From positions 248,001 through 312,000 of the forward strand of contig JBCBVY010000001.1 in assembly GCA_039817385.1 (NCBI GenBank): 64,000 nt of DNA, in the 5' to 3' direction. Source of the DNA: JBCBCP01 sp039817385 (GTDB lineage: Bacteria; Pseudomonadota; Alphaproteobacteria; Rhodobacterales; Rhodobacteraceae). The notes below the pieces were generated by a model. It was not told where the DNA came from and did not search any database. It saw only the letters and a program-made list of their open reading frames with translations. This document shows positions 25,049-33,363 of this stretch, in pieces. Numbering within the stretch: the first letter of the stretch is position 1; the number at the start of each line of letters is the position of its first letter. Position numbers and translations under genes: made by a program.

Positions 25049-25404
25049 TCCATCGGTGCCATCAACTCCACCGTCTGACGATCGCGCACCGCACGGTAAA
25101 AGCAGCTCCGCCGCCCGGTATGGCACGCAGGCCCCGTCTGGTTCACGACCACCAGTACGCAGTCCCGGTCGCAATCGAAGCGGAACTCGACCAGCTCCTG
25201 CACATGGCCCGACGTCTCGCCCTTGATCCAGAACGCCTGCCGCGAGCGGGACCAATAGGTCACGCGCCCCGTCTCCAGCGTGCGGGCGACCGCCGCGGCG
25301 TTCATCCACGCCATCATCAGCACCTCGCCCGAGGCAGCATCTTGCGCAATCGCCGGGATCAGACCGGCATCGTTATATGTCAGGCTCGCGGGATCAAATG
25401 ACAT
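25039..25404 (-). CDS. hisI: phosphoribosyl-AMP cyclohydrolase
   Basis: HisI opens the purine ring of phosphoribosyl-AMP, the third step of histidine synthesis. The 121-residue protein contains VTYWSRSRQAFWIKGETSG, DCDRDC and ACHTGRRSCFYR, with the Zn/Mg ligands. It is the stand-alone cyclohydrolase, without the HisE domain. ATG 25404 is chosen (AAAGG upstream); the longer frame has no ribosome site. It is divergent from the NifU-like gene, with 66 nt between the two starts. Confidence 0.96.
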   Translation of the reverse strand: MSFDPASLTYNDAGLIPAIAQDAASGEVLMMAWMNAAAVARTLETGRVTYWSRSRQAFWIKGETSGHVQELVEFRFDCDRDCVLVVVNQTGPACHTGRRSCFYRAVRDRQTVELMAPMEGG

Positions 25405-25470
25405 GTTAAAACCTTTTTGCATCTGCGGCTCGCCCGCTTATCTATGAAGGACGCAGCAAGGAAAACCCGC

Positions 25471-25932
25471 ATGGGCAGTGAAACCGACCTGATCAAGCTC
25501 TACTCCAGCCGCATCCTCGCGCTTGCGGCGGATATTCCGCATCTTGGCCGGCTGGACGCGCCCGAGGTCACCGTGCGCAAACGTGCGCCGCTCTGTGGCT
25601 CAACCGTGACGGTAGATGTGGTGACCGAAGGCGGGCGCGTGACGCAGTTTGGCCAAGACGTGAAAGCCTGCGCGCTGGGGCAGGCCGCCGCTGCCGTGGT
25701 GGGCGCTGCGGTTCTGGGCAAAAGCCGGGCCGAGCTTGAGGCCGGGCGCGACGCGCTGCGCGCGATGCTGACCGAAGGCGGGCCGGTGCCGGACGCGCCC
25801 TGGGACGGGTTTACCGTGCTGGAGCCCGCACGCGATTACCGCAACCGTCACGCGTCCATCCTGCTGACCATAGAGGCCGCTGCCGAGGCGATGCAAACCG
25901 CGCAGCCCGGGGAACAAAGCAGCACCGGTTAG
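25471..25932 (+). CDS. NifU/IscU-like iron-sulfur scaffold protein
   Basis: The 153-residue protein belongs to the NifU N-terminal/IscU fold. It has Cys residues in APLCGSTV and DVKACALGQAAAA, where IscU has two of its three ligand Cys; the third is not evident. Relatives are common in Alphaproteobacteria and are presumed to carry or transfer Fe-S clusters, which is unproven. ATG 25471 has AAGGA upstream. The gene is not near a suf or isc operon here. Confidence 0.82.
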   Translation: MGSETDLIKLYSSRILALAADIPHLGRLDAPEVTVRKRAPLCGSTVTVDVVTEGGRVTQFGQDVKACALGQAAAAVVGAAVLGKSRAELEAGRDALRAMLTEGGPVPDAPWDGFTVLEPARDYRNRHASILLTIEAAAEAMQTAQPGEQSSTG

Positions 25933-25983
25933 CGTGTTGTGAACCATTTTTCGGTTAAGGCTAGCCTGCACAAGAGGGCGCCC

Positions 25984-27378
25984 ATGACCGAACATTCCCA
26001 CCTCACCGACCTGTCGCGGCTCAACAAGCTGTCCAGCCGCGCTTCGGAGATCGGCTACGAAATTGTGGACCTGGCCGGGTTTCTCGACATGGTCGAGGCG
26101 CAGGGCCGTGCGCAGAGCGATGCACTTGGCGCGCTTGAGCAAGCGGCAACGCGGCTGGGTGCGGCAAACAGCGACACGGCCCATGCGGCACAGGCGCTAC
26201 AGAACGACTTTGCCCGGATGCGCGACGATGTTGACGCATCGGCGGGACAGGTCCAGGCGCTGGGTGGCAACACCACCGATGTTGCGCAATGGGTGAAAGA
26301 GCTTAGCGCGCAAACCGACGAAATTGGCGCGACCCTTGGAGCGGTCAAAAAGAATAACGGACAGATCGCGGCCATCGCGATGCAGGTCAACACGCTCGCC
26401 ATCAACGCCAAAATCGAGGCCGCCCGCGCAGGCGAGGCCGGGCGCGGCTTTGCGGTTGTGGCCGAGGCGATCAATGAGCTGAGCCAGAAAACCCGCGATG
26501 CCGCCGAACGAATCACGGGCAATATCGAAGGGCTCACCGGTTTCATCTCCACCCTCGGTTCGGAGGCGCAGAATGTCGCGGCGACCGCGTCCGAGGTGAT
26601 AGACCAGGCAAATGACACCAACGCCGCGATGGGCCGGATCGTGGCCGTCACCGCCGGCGCCGCCGACCGCGCGGACCAGATCGCACGGCTGACCGCGCAT
26701 GCCGGTCAAGCCGTTGAACAGGTCAGCCCGCGCCTCGCCGCCATCGCGGACACCGTGACGGCGACGACAACCGGCATCTCTGAAGCGCATGATCGGATCA
26801 ACCGCCTGGTCGATACATCAGAAGACATCGTGCAAGCCTCCGCCGCGCTGGGCGGAACGACGCAGGACGCGCCTTTCATCGCCTACGTCACCAAAGCTGC
26901 AAAACAGGCCAGCGCGGCATTTGAGGCCCAGATCGATTCGAGGCGCATCAGCCTTGAGGCGATGTTTGACACCCGTTACGCGCCGGTCGTGGGGAGCGAT
27001 CCGGCCCAGGTGACCACCGCCTTTACCGCGATCACCGACGCGGTGATGCCCGCGATCCAAGAACCGGCGCTGGCGTTTGATGACAAGGTGGTGTTCTGCG
27101 CCGCCGTCGACCGGAACGGATACCTGCCCACCCACAACACCAAATTTTCCAAACCGCAGGGCAACGATCCGGTCTGGAACACCGCCAATAGCCGAAACCG
27201 CCGAATCTTTGACGACCGCGTCGGGCTGAAGGCGGGGCGCAGCACGGATCCGTTCCTTCTACAAGTCTACCGCCGCGACATGGGCGGCGGCGCCTTCGTG
27301 ATGATGAAAGACGTGTCCGCCCCCATCCGGATCAAGGGGCGGCATTGGGGCGGGCTGCGCCTCGCCTATACGTTCTAG
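25984..27378 (+). CDS. soluble methyl-accepting chemotaxis protein
   Basis: The 464-residue receptor has no membrane helix. The signalling hairpin tip is at residues 140-168, around NAKIEAARAGEAGRGFAVVA, flanked by long helices. The C-terminal 170 residues form a sensor-like domain with VDRNGYLPTHN, NSRNRRIFDDRVGL and YRRDMGGGAFVMMKDVSAPI, a Cache-like ending found in cytosolic chemoreceptors. The domain order is therefore reversed: signalling first, sensor last. No other chemotaxis genes are near. ATG 25984 is preferred. Confidence 0.92.
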   Translation: MTEHSHLTDLSRLNKLSSRASEIGYEIVDLAGFLDMVEAQGRAQSDALGALEQAATRLGAANSDTAHAAQALQNDFARMRDDVDASAGQVQALGGNTTDVAQWVKELSAQTDEIGATLGAVKKNNGQIAAIAMQVNTLAINAKIEAARAGEAGRGFAVVAEAINELSQKTRDAAERITGNIEGLTGFISTLGSEAQNVAATASEVIDQANDTNAAMGRIVAVTAGAADRADQIARLTAHAGQAVEQVSPRLAAIADTVTATTTGISEAHDRINRLVDTSEDIVQASAALGGTTQDAPFIAYVTKAAKQASAAFEAQIDSRRISLEAMFDTRYAPVVGSDPAQVTTAFTAITDAVMPAIQEPALAFDDKVVFCAAVDRNGYLPTHNTKFSKPQGNDPVWNTANSRNRRIFDDRVGLKAGRSTDPFLLQVYRRDMGGGAFVMMKDVSAPIRIKGRHWGGLRLAYTF

Positions 27379-27387
27379 GCAAAAAAA

Positions 27388-27416
27388 GCGCCGCACATCC
27401 GGGCGGATGGCGGCGC
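27388..27416 (-). terminator. rho-independent terminator for the small SOS-box gene
   Basis: The stem GCGCCGC/GCGGCGC with inner CATCC/GGATG and loop GGGC is followed on the minus strand by seven T (27381-27387 are A on plus). It would end the transcript of the small gene at 27546-27683, leaving a 3' untranslated part of about 130 nt. It may also serve the convergent chemoreceptor gene. Confidence 0.7.
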
Positions 27417-27545
27417 AAGGAAAGCGTCTCTCACGTGGGACAGGACACGCCCCGGCGGGTCAGGCAACCCTTGGGGAACACGGCCCACCTCGGGACAAGG
27501 CAGGGCGATAAGGGGGGTGTCCAGCGCGAGATCGCAGGCAGAAAC

Positions 27546-27683
27546 TCAGACCAAGGCAGGCAGATGAAGGAAGGCGACCAGCATCACCACCAGCGCGGCG
27601 GCACCCGCTGCATCGTGCAGCAGCGTTGTCTCGGCGCGGGCCGCGAGGGCCTTGATCTGGCGAAGCGTGGTCATGTCCGTCAT
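27546..27683 (-). CDS. small single-helix membrane peptide behind an SOS box
   Basis: The 45-residue frame has a polar N-terminal half (MTTLRQIKALAARAETTLL) and a C-terminal membrane helix ending in VVMLVAFLHLPALV. AGGGA precedes the ATGs at 27683 and 27674; the second gives better spacing. A GAAC-N7-GAAC LexA-type box lies about 50 nt upstream and a strong terminator downstream, so it looks like its own transcription unit. Small SOS-induced membrane peptides that block division (SidA in Caulobacter) are a known theme. The likeness is by size, topology and regulation, not by sequence. Confidence 0.65.
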   Translation of the reverse strand: MTDMTTLRQIKALAARAETTLLHDAAGAAALVVMLVAFLHLPALV

Positions 27684-27733
27684 TCCCTGTCTTGTGTTGC
27701 ACCTTTGTTCTCATATCATTAACCTTATGTAAA

Positions 27734-27748
27734 GAACTTTTTGAGAAC
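27734..27748 (-). promoter_or_regulatory. LexA (SOS) box GAAC-N7-GAAC
   Basis: GAACTTTTTGAGAAC fits exactly the alphaproteobacterial LexA consensus GTTC-N7-GTTC on the other strand. A third GTTC lies 6 nt further upstream on the minus strand. The box is 51-65 nt before the small peptide gene and 40 nt after the end of recG, so the peptide gene is the likely target. Confidence 0.7.
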
Positions 27749-27787
27749 AAATGTGAACTTTATGCGATTTCAGGGGAACATCACGGA

Positions 27788-29878
27788 TTAACCCACATCC
27801 ATCAGCCGGATCGCTTCGTCCTGCCGCATCAGCCACAGCAGCAGGCGCGCGGCCTGCCCCCGGGGGCTTTCAAGGCCGGGGTCCGCCTCCAGCAGCGCGC
27901 GCGCATCCGATTGCGCGACCGACATCAGCCCCGCCTGCCGCTCCAGGTCCGCGACGCGAAAGCGCGGCAGGCCCGATTGCGCCGTGCCGATCAGATCGCC
28001 CGCGCCGCGCATCTCCAAGTCGGTCTCGGCGATGGCAAAACCGTCTTCGCTCTCGCGCAGCACCTCAAGGCGCTTGCGCCCCGTCTCCGCAAGCGGGGAC
28101 TGGTACATCAGCACGCAGGTCGACGCCGCCTCGCCCCGCCCCACGCGCCCGCGGAGCTGGTGCAGCTGCGCCAGACCAAAGCTTTCGGCCCGCTCGATCA
28201 CCATAATCGTGGCATTGGGTACGTTCACGCCCACCTCGATCACAGTTGTCGCCACCAGAACCGACGTCTGCCCCCGCGCAAAACGCGCCATCGCCGCGTC
28301 TTTCTCTGCCGGAGGCATCTGTCCGTGCACGAGCCCCACGGCCCCCTCCCCCAGCGCCGCGCGCAGCCGTTCAAACCGCTCTTCCGCGCCAGTCAAATCC
28401 ACGACCTCGCTTTCCTCCACCAGCGGGCAGACCCAGTAGCATTGCCGCCCCTCAGCAATCGCCTTGCCGAGCCGGCCGACCACCTCGTCCATCCGGTCGG
28501 TGCTGACCATCACGGTCTGGATCGGCTTGCGCCCCGCCGGTTTCTCACCCAGCACAGAGACGTCCATATCGCCATATTGCGCAAGGCTCAGCGAGCGCGG
28601 GATCGGCGTTGCCGTCATTACCAGCACGTCCGCCATCGCGCCTTTGCGGCCCAGCTCCAGCCGCTGACGCACGCCAAAGCGGTGCTGCTCATCTATGATG
28701 GCGAGCCGCAGATCGCGAAAGGCCACATTGGCAGAGAAGACCGCGTGCGTGCCGACCAGCACCTGGATATCCCCGGCCGCCAGCGCCGCGAGCTTTGCAC
28801 GCCGCTCCGCCCCCTTGTCGCGCCCCGTCAGGATTTCCAGCACAACGCCCGCATCCTCGGCCAGCGGGCGCAGGCTTTCGAAATGCTGGCGCGCGAGGAT
28901 CTCTGTCGGGGCCATCATCACGCCCTGCCCGCCCGCCTCCACCGCGACCAGCAGCGCCATAAAGGCCACCAGCGTCTTGCCCGCACCCACATCGCCTTGC
29001 AGCAGGCGGTTCATGCGCTGCGGCAGGGCCATGTCCGCCGCGATTTCCGCGATCGCCCGCTCTTGCGCGCGGGTGGGGGTGTAGGGCAACGCGGCCAGAA
29101 CCGCGCCCTGCAACCGCCCCGTCGCCACGCTGGGCTGGCCGGGGCGGCGGCGTTCGCGCGCACGGGCGAGCGCCAACGTCAATTGGTGCGCCATCAGCTC
29201 ATCATAGGCCAGCCGCGCGCGTGGCGGCGCAGTCGCGGTGAGGTCAGCGGCGCCCGTCGGCCCATGCGCCGCCGCCAGCGCCTCCTGCACCGTCGGCCAG
29301 CCCTCTTTGGCCACCTGCGCGGCGTCGATCCATTCGGGCAGGTCCGGCACGCGGGTCAGCGCGCCCTGCACCGCCTTCTGCATGACCTTCTGCGTGAGGC
29401 CTGCGGTCAGCGGATAGACCGGCTCGAACGCCGGCAGGTCGCCCGCCTCCGCCTCGGGCAGGATGAGGTCCGGGTGCGCCATCTGCGCCATCCCGTCAAA
29501 GCTTTCGACCCGTCCCGACACGATGCGCCGCGCGCCGGGGGGCAGCTGCGCCATCAGCCAGTCGCTGTGCCCGCGGAAAAAGACCAGCTGAAAACTGAAT
29601 TCCGCATCCTCCACCTGCACCCGGTAGGCGCCGCCGCGCCGGGACGCAGGGCTGTGCGCGCCAACCGTCACCGTCGTCGTGTAGGTCCCGGGCAGCGGCA
29701 CGCCGCGCAGGCTGGGCCGCAGCCGCCGGTCGATCCCCGAGGCGGGCAAGGTGTAAAGCAGATCGCGCGGCGCCGAGATGCCGAGCTGGCCCATAAGCGC
29801 GGCGGTCTTCTTGCCCACACCCGGCAGCGTCTCGAGACTGGCAAAAAGCGGGAAGAGGCGTTCGGGCCGCCCCGTCAT
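27788..29878 (-). CDS. recG: ATP-dependent DNA helicase RecG
   Basis: RecG remodels stalled replication forks and Holliday junctions. The 696-residue protein has the N-terminal wedge domain (LETLPGVGKKTA at the start). Helicase motifs include LLQGDVGAGKT (I), DEQHRFGVRQR (II, DEQH), MTATPIPRSL (III) and QLRGRVGRG (VI). Its ATG overlaps the ligA stop (ATGA), so ligA-recG form one operon. Confidence 0.97.
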   Translation of the reverse strand: MTGRPERLFPLFASLETLPGVGKKTAALMGQLGISAPRDLLYTLPASGIDRRLRPSLRGVPLPGTYTTTVTVGAHSPASRRGGAYRVQVEDAEFSFQLVFFRGHSDWLMAQLPPGARRIVSGRVESFDGMAQMAHPDLILPEAEAGDLPAFEPVYPLTAGLTQKVMQKAVQGALTRVPDLPEWIDAAQVAKEGWPTVQEALAAAHGPTGAADLTATAPPRARLAYDELMAHQLTLALARARERRRPGQPSVATGRLQGAVLAALPYTPTRAQERAIAEIAADMALPQRMNRLLQGDVGAGKTLVAFMALLVAVEAGGQGVMMAPTEILARQHFESLRPLAEDAGVVLEILTGRDKGAERRAKLAALAAGDIQVLVGTHAVFSANVAFRDLRLAIIDEQHRFGVRQRLELGRKGAMADVLVMTATPIPRSLSLAQYGDMDVSVLGEKPAGRKPIQTVMVSTDRMDEVVGRLGKAIAEGRQCYWVCPLVEESEVVDLTGAEERFERLRAALGEGAVGLVHGQMPPAEKDAAMARFARGQTSVLVATTVIEVGVNVPNATIMVIERAESFGLAQLHQLRGRVGRGEAASTCVLMYQSPLAETGRKRLEVLRESEDGFAIAETDLEMRGAGDLIGTAQSGLPRFRVADLERQAGLMSVAQSDARALLEADPGLESPRGQAARLLLWLMRQDEAIRLMDVG

Positions 29879-32001
29879 GCGGCGCCCGTGAGCGCCAGCC
29901 AGCCGTCCTCGTCGATGGTCTCGATCCCCAGTTCGGCCGCCTTTTTCGCCTTGGACCCCGCGCCCGGTCCGGCCACCAGCAGGTCGGTCTTGGCACTGAC
30001 CGAGCCGGAGACCTTGGCCCCCAGCGCTTCGGCCCGCGCCTTGGCCTCCGCGCGGGTCATCTTTTCCAGCGTGCCGGTGAAGACGACCGTTTTGCCCGCG
30101 ACGGGGCTGTCGGTGCTGGGCGCTTCGGCGTCTTCAATGGTGAGATGCGCGGCGAGCCGGTCGATGGCGGCGCGCTCGGCCTCTGCGCTGAACGCCGCCG
30201 TCACACTCGCGGCCATGACCGCGCCGACCCCGTCGATGGACAGAAGGTCATCCCACGCCTCACCACCCTCTGCGGCGGCGCGCATGGCGGCGGTAAAGGC
30301 GTCCCACGCGCCGTAGCTTTGCGCCAGGAGGTTGGCGGACGCCTCGCCCACATGGCGCAAGCCGAGGGCAAAGATCACCCGGCCCAGCGGCTGCGCCCGC
30401 GCGGTGTCGATGGCGTCAAAGAGGTTGCTGGCCGATTTCTCGCCCCAGCCTTCGCGGTTCTTCAACTGTTGAAGGCCGGTGCCGTACCGGTCGCGCAGGG
30501 TGAAGATGTCCGCCGGTTCCGCGATCCAGCCGTCGGCGTAAAACTGCTCGACCTGCTTCGCGCCCAGCCCGTCAATGTCGAAGGCGCCGCGCGAGACAAG
30601 GTGTTTGAGCTTTTCGACCTGTTGCGCGGGGCAGATCAGCCCGCCTGTGCAGCGGCGCACGGCGTCACCCGGCTCGCGCGGGGCGGGGCTGCCGCATTCG
30701 GGGCAGCGGTCAGGAAAGACGTAACCAGCGGCGCCTTCGGGCCGTTTGGACAGGTCCACATCGGCCACTTTGGGAATCACATCACCCGCGCGGTAGACCT
30801 GAACCCAGTCGCCGACACGAATGTCTTTGCCCCCCCGGATCGCGCCCCCCTTGGCGTCGCGTCCTGCGATGTAGTCTTCGTTATGCAGCGTCGCGTTGGA
30901 GACGACGACGCCGCCCACCGTGACGGGGTCGAGGCGCGCAACCGGGCTGAGCGCGCCGGTGCGGCCAACCTGGATGTCGATGGCCTCAAGCCGCGTCCAG
31001 GCCAGCTCTGCGGGGAACTTGTGCGCGATGGCCCAGCGCGGCGTGGTGGAGCGGAAGCCGAGGCGGGCTTGCAAGGCAAGATCGTCCACTTTGTAGACAA
31101 CGCCGTCGATGTCATAGCCGAGGCGCGCGCGCTGCGCTTCGATCTCGGCGTAATGGGCCAGCATCGTGTCGCGCGCGGTGTGCCGCCGCGTCAGCGGGTT
31201 GGTCTGGAACCCCAGCGCGGCGAGCCGTTCAATCGCGCCGCTTTGCGTCTCTGCGAGCGGCTCTGAAAGCGCGCCCCAGGCGTAGGCGAAAAAGCGCAGC
31301 GGGCGCGCGGCCGTGATCGACGCATCAAGCTGGCGCAACGATCCGGCGGCGGCGTTGCGCGGGTTGGCAAAGGTCTTGGCCCCGGCATCCGCCTGCCGCG
31401 CGTTTAGCGCTTCGAAATCGGCGTGGCTCATATAGACCTCGCCGCGCACCTCCAGCACCTCTGGCGCGCCGTGCAAGGATTGCGGAATGTCCGCAACCTG
31501 CGCCGCGTTTGCGGTCACATTTTCCCCCACTTGCCCGTCGCCGCGGGTCGCCGCGTGCACCAGCCGTCCGCCCTCATATCGCAGCGCGAGGCTCAACCCG
31601 TCGATCTTTGGCTCGGCGGTGTAGGCCAGCGGCGCCTCTGCAGGCAGGCCGAGAAATTTGCGGATCGACGCATCGAATTCGGTGACGTCTTCGGTGTCAA
31701 ACGCATTCGCAAGCGAAAGCATCGGCACCGCGTGGGTGATTTTGGAGAAGCCTTCGGCGGGCGCTGCGCCGACCTGATCGCTGGGGCTGGACGGCAGCTT
31801 GGCGCCCGGGAAGCGCGCCTCAATCTCCGCATTGCGCCGTTTCAGCGCGTCGTAGGCGGCGTCATCCATCACCGGCGCATCCGCCGTGTGGTAGGCGGCG
31901 TTCGCCGCGTTCAAAACCTCGGACAGTCGGGCAAGTTCGGCCTTTGCCTGCGCCCCGGTCAAATCAGCGACGGCAATCGTGCTTGCGTCTTCCGATGTCA
32001 C
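29875..32001 (-). CDS. ligA: NAD-dependent DNA ligase
   Basis: LigA seals nicks in replication and repair with NAD. The 708-residue protein has the adenylation Lys132 in EPKIDGLSL, the OB-fold, and a four-Cys zinc finger (CPECGS, CTGGLIC). The helix-hairpin-helix region follows, and a C-terminal BRCT domain starts at GKTVVFTGTLEKM. GTG 32001 is chosen: a purine-rich AGGGGGG lies 9 nt upstream, and the longer frame runs into intergenic sequence. A hairpin separates it from ctrA. Confidence 0.96.
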   Translation of the reverse strand: MTSEDASTIAVADLTGAQAKAELARLSEVLNAANAAYHTADAPVMDDAAYDALKRRNAEIEARFPGAKLPSSPSDQVGAAPAEGFSKITHAVPMLSLANAFDTEDVTEFDASIRKFLGLPAEAPLAYTAEPKIDGLSLALRYEGGRLVHAATRGDGQVGENVTANAAQVADIPQSLHGAPEVLEVRGEVYMSHADFEALNARQADAGAKTFANPRNAAAGSLRQLDASITAARPLRFFAYAWGALSEPLAETQSGAIERLAALGFQTNPLTRRHTARDTMLAHYAEIEAQRARLGYDIDGVVYKVDDLALQARLGFRSTTPRWAIAHKFPAELAWTRLEAIDIQVGRTGALSPVARLDPVTVGGVVVSNATLHNEDYIAGRDAKGGAIRGGKDIRVGDWVQVYRAGDVIPKVADVDLSKRPEGAAGYVFPDRCPECGSPAPREPGDAVRRCTGGLICPAQQVEKLKHLVSRGAFDIDGLGAKQVEQFYADGWIAEPADIFTLRDRYGTGLQQLKNREGWGEKSASNLFDAIDTARAQPLGRVIFALGLRHVGEASANLLAQSYGAWDAFTAAMRAAAEGGEAWDDLLSIDGVGAVMAASVTAAFSAEAERAAIDRLAAHLTIEDAEAPSTDSPVAGKTVVFTGTLEKMTRAEAKARAEALGAKVSGSVSAKTDLLVAGPGAGSKAKKAAELGIETIDEDGWLALTGAA

Positions 32002-32052
32002 TGGCCCCGCCCCCCTTGTCTTACGCGCAAAGATGTAATTTCGCGCGCAAGT

Positions 32053-32095
32053 CAGGTCCAGTTCAATTCCGTGAGTGGTGGCTTGACTGGACCTG
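32053..32095 (-). terminator. hairpin between ctrA and ligA
   Basis: CAGGTCCAGT (32053-32062) and ACTGGACCTG (32086-32095) form a perfect 10-bp stem 10 nt after the ctrA stop, extended by a few bases with one bulge. It probably ends or attenuates the ctrA message; no clear T-run follows. Confidence 0.55.
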
Positions 32096-32104
32096 CAGCG
32101 GGTA

Positions 32105-32821
32105 TCAGGCGCCGACGGCCATTGGCGTGTCGCTTTCCGCAGCAGGCTCGGGATCGCGCAGCACGTAACCGCGGCCCCAGACCGTCTCAATATAGTTCGC
32201 GCCGCCCGTTGCGGTGGTCAGCTTCTTGCGCAGCTTGCAGATGAACACGTCGATGATCTTTAGCTCCGGCTCGTCCATGCCGCCGTAAAGATGGTTGAGG
32301 AACATTTCCTTGGTCAGCGTTGTGCCCTTGCGCAGGCTCAAAAGCTCCAGCATCTGGTACTCTTTGCCGGTCAGGTGCACCGTTTTGCCGTCCACGCTGA
32401 CCGTCTTGGCATCGAGGTTCACGGTCACGTCGCCCGTCTTGATCACCGATTGCGAATGCCCCTTGGAGCGGCGGATGATCGCGTGGATGCGCGCCACCAG
32501 CTCTTCGCGGTGGAAGGGTTTCGTCAGGTAATCATCGGCGCCAAAGCCAAAGCCTTTGATCTTGTTCTCGGTATCGTCCGCGCCCGACAGGATCAGGATG
32601 GGCGTGTCGATCCGCGCCAGGCGCAGCTGGCGCAGCACCTCATGCCCGTTCATATCCGGCAGGTCGAGGTCCAGGAGGATCAGGTCATAGTCGTACAGCT
32701 TGGCCAGATCGATCCCCTCCTCGCCCAGGTCCGTCGCATAGACGTTCAGGTTGGCATGGGTCAGCATCAACTCGATGCTTTTCGAGGTCGTTGGGTCGTC
32801 TTCAACCAGCAGCACGCGCAT
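32105..32821 (-). CDS. ctrA: cell-cycle response regulator CtrA
   Basis: CtrA is an OmpR-type regulator that in Rhodobacterales controls motility, gene transfer agents and other late functions. The 238-residue protein has a receiver domain with Asp51 as the phosphorylation site (LILLDLDLPDMNG) and Lys in LTKPFH. The winged-helix domain has the hallmark FLNHLYGGMDEPELKIIDVFICKLRKKL region. sciP, encoding its antagonist, is the next gene upstream on the same strand. The 110-nt leader has GTTAACC half-sites but no TTAA-N7-TTAA pair. Confidence 0.98.
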   Translation of the reverse strand: MRVLLVEDDPTTSKSIELMLTHANLNVYATDLGEEGIDLAKLYDYDLILLDLDLPDMNGHEVLRQLRLARIDTPILILSGADDTENKIKGFGFGADDYLTKPFHREELVARIHAIIRRSKGHSQSVIKTGDVTVNLDAKTVSVDGKTVHLTGKEYQMLELLSLRKGTTLTKEMFLNHLYGGMDEPELKIIDVFICKLRKKLTTATGGANYIETVWGRGYVLRDPEPAAESDTPMAVGA

Positions 32822-32929
32822 GTTTTTCTCCGCAATCCTTCAGAACGAATTCATTGGACCTAACCGTGAACAAAAAAGGTTAACCGTGCGTTACCACACA
32901 AGGTTGTGTAACAAAACAACTTCCGGTTG

Positions 32930-33235
32930 TCACGCCTCCTCTTCGCTCAACCCGGACCCCTGCGTACGGTAGCGTTGCAACGCGGTGGTTTTCAGCGCCT
33001 CTTCGCCATGCAGGCTGACGGCACGCACCCATTCGGCAAACTCTTCGGCGCTGATTCCGTACCGCCCAAGCGCATCATCCTGCGTGATCAGGCCATACAG
33101 CACGCCGCGCACCACAGCCGCCTTGCGCGAGGCAACCCAGCGCCGCGTATCCGCATCGGGAAGATCGGCAAGGCTCATCACGGTGCCGTCCGCCAGGGTG
33201 ACGGCGCGCGGGCCATCGACTTTCTTGAGGTACAT
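32930..33235 (-). CDS. sciP: CtrA inhibitor SciP (DUF1153)
   Basis: SciP is a small helix-turn-helix protein that binds CtrA and blocks its activation of target promoters. The 101-residue sequence shows the conserved MYLKKVDGPRAVTLADGT, DTRRWVASRKAAVVRGVLYG and LHGEEALKTTALQRYR segments. It lies just upstream of ctrA on the same strand, with a short imperfect palindrome (32896-32909) in between. Close linkage of the two is common in this order. Confidence 0.93.
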   Translation of the reverse strand: MYLKKVDGPRAVTLADGTVMSLADLPDADTRRWVASRKAAVVRGVLYGLITQDDALGRYGISAEEFAEWVRAVSLHGEEALKTTALQRYRTQGSGLSEEEA

Positions 33236-33363
33236 GTCACCCTCGCTCTACTACTCGGGATGCACCTTCGGCCCGTTGGCTTAACACGGGGTTTCGCGCT
33301 GGCCTTGTGAATAATTCGGATTTTCCTATATTCCCGCAGCATTCCATTAACGGACCGGTCCCG

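Noticed and set aside
27692..30316. 874-codon open frame on the plus strand
   Set aside because: It runs antisense to recG and the end of ligA, is full of Arg/His/Pro as GC-rich shadows are, and has no motif.
32822..32929. CtrA autoregulatory box in front of ctrA
   Set aside because: GTTAACC half-sites are present, but no pair with the TTAA-N7-TTAA spacing.
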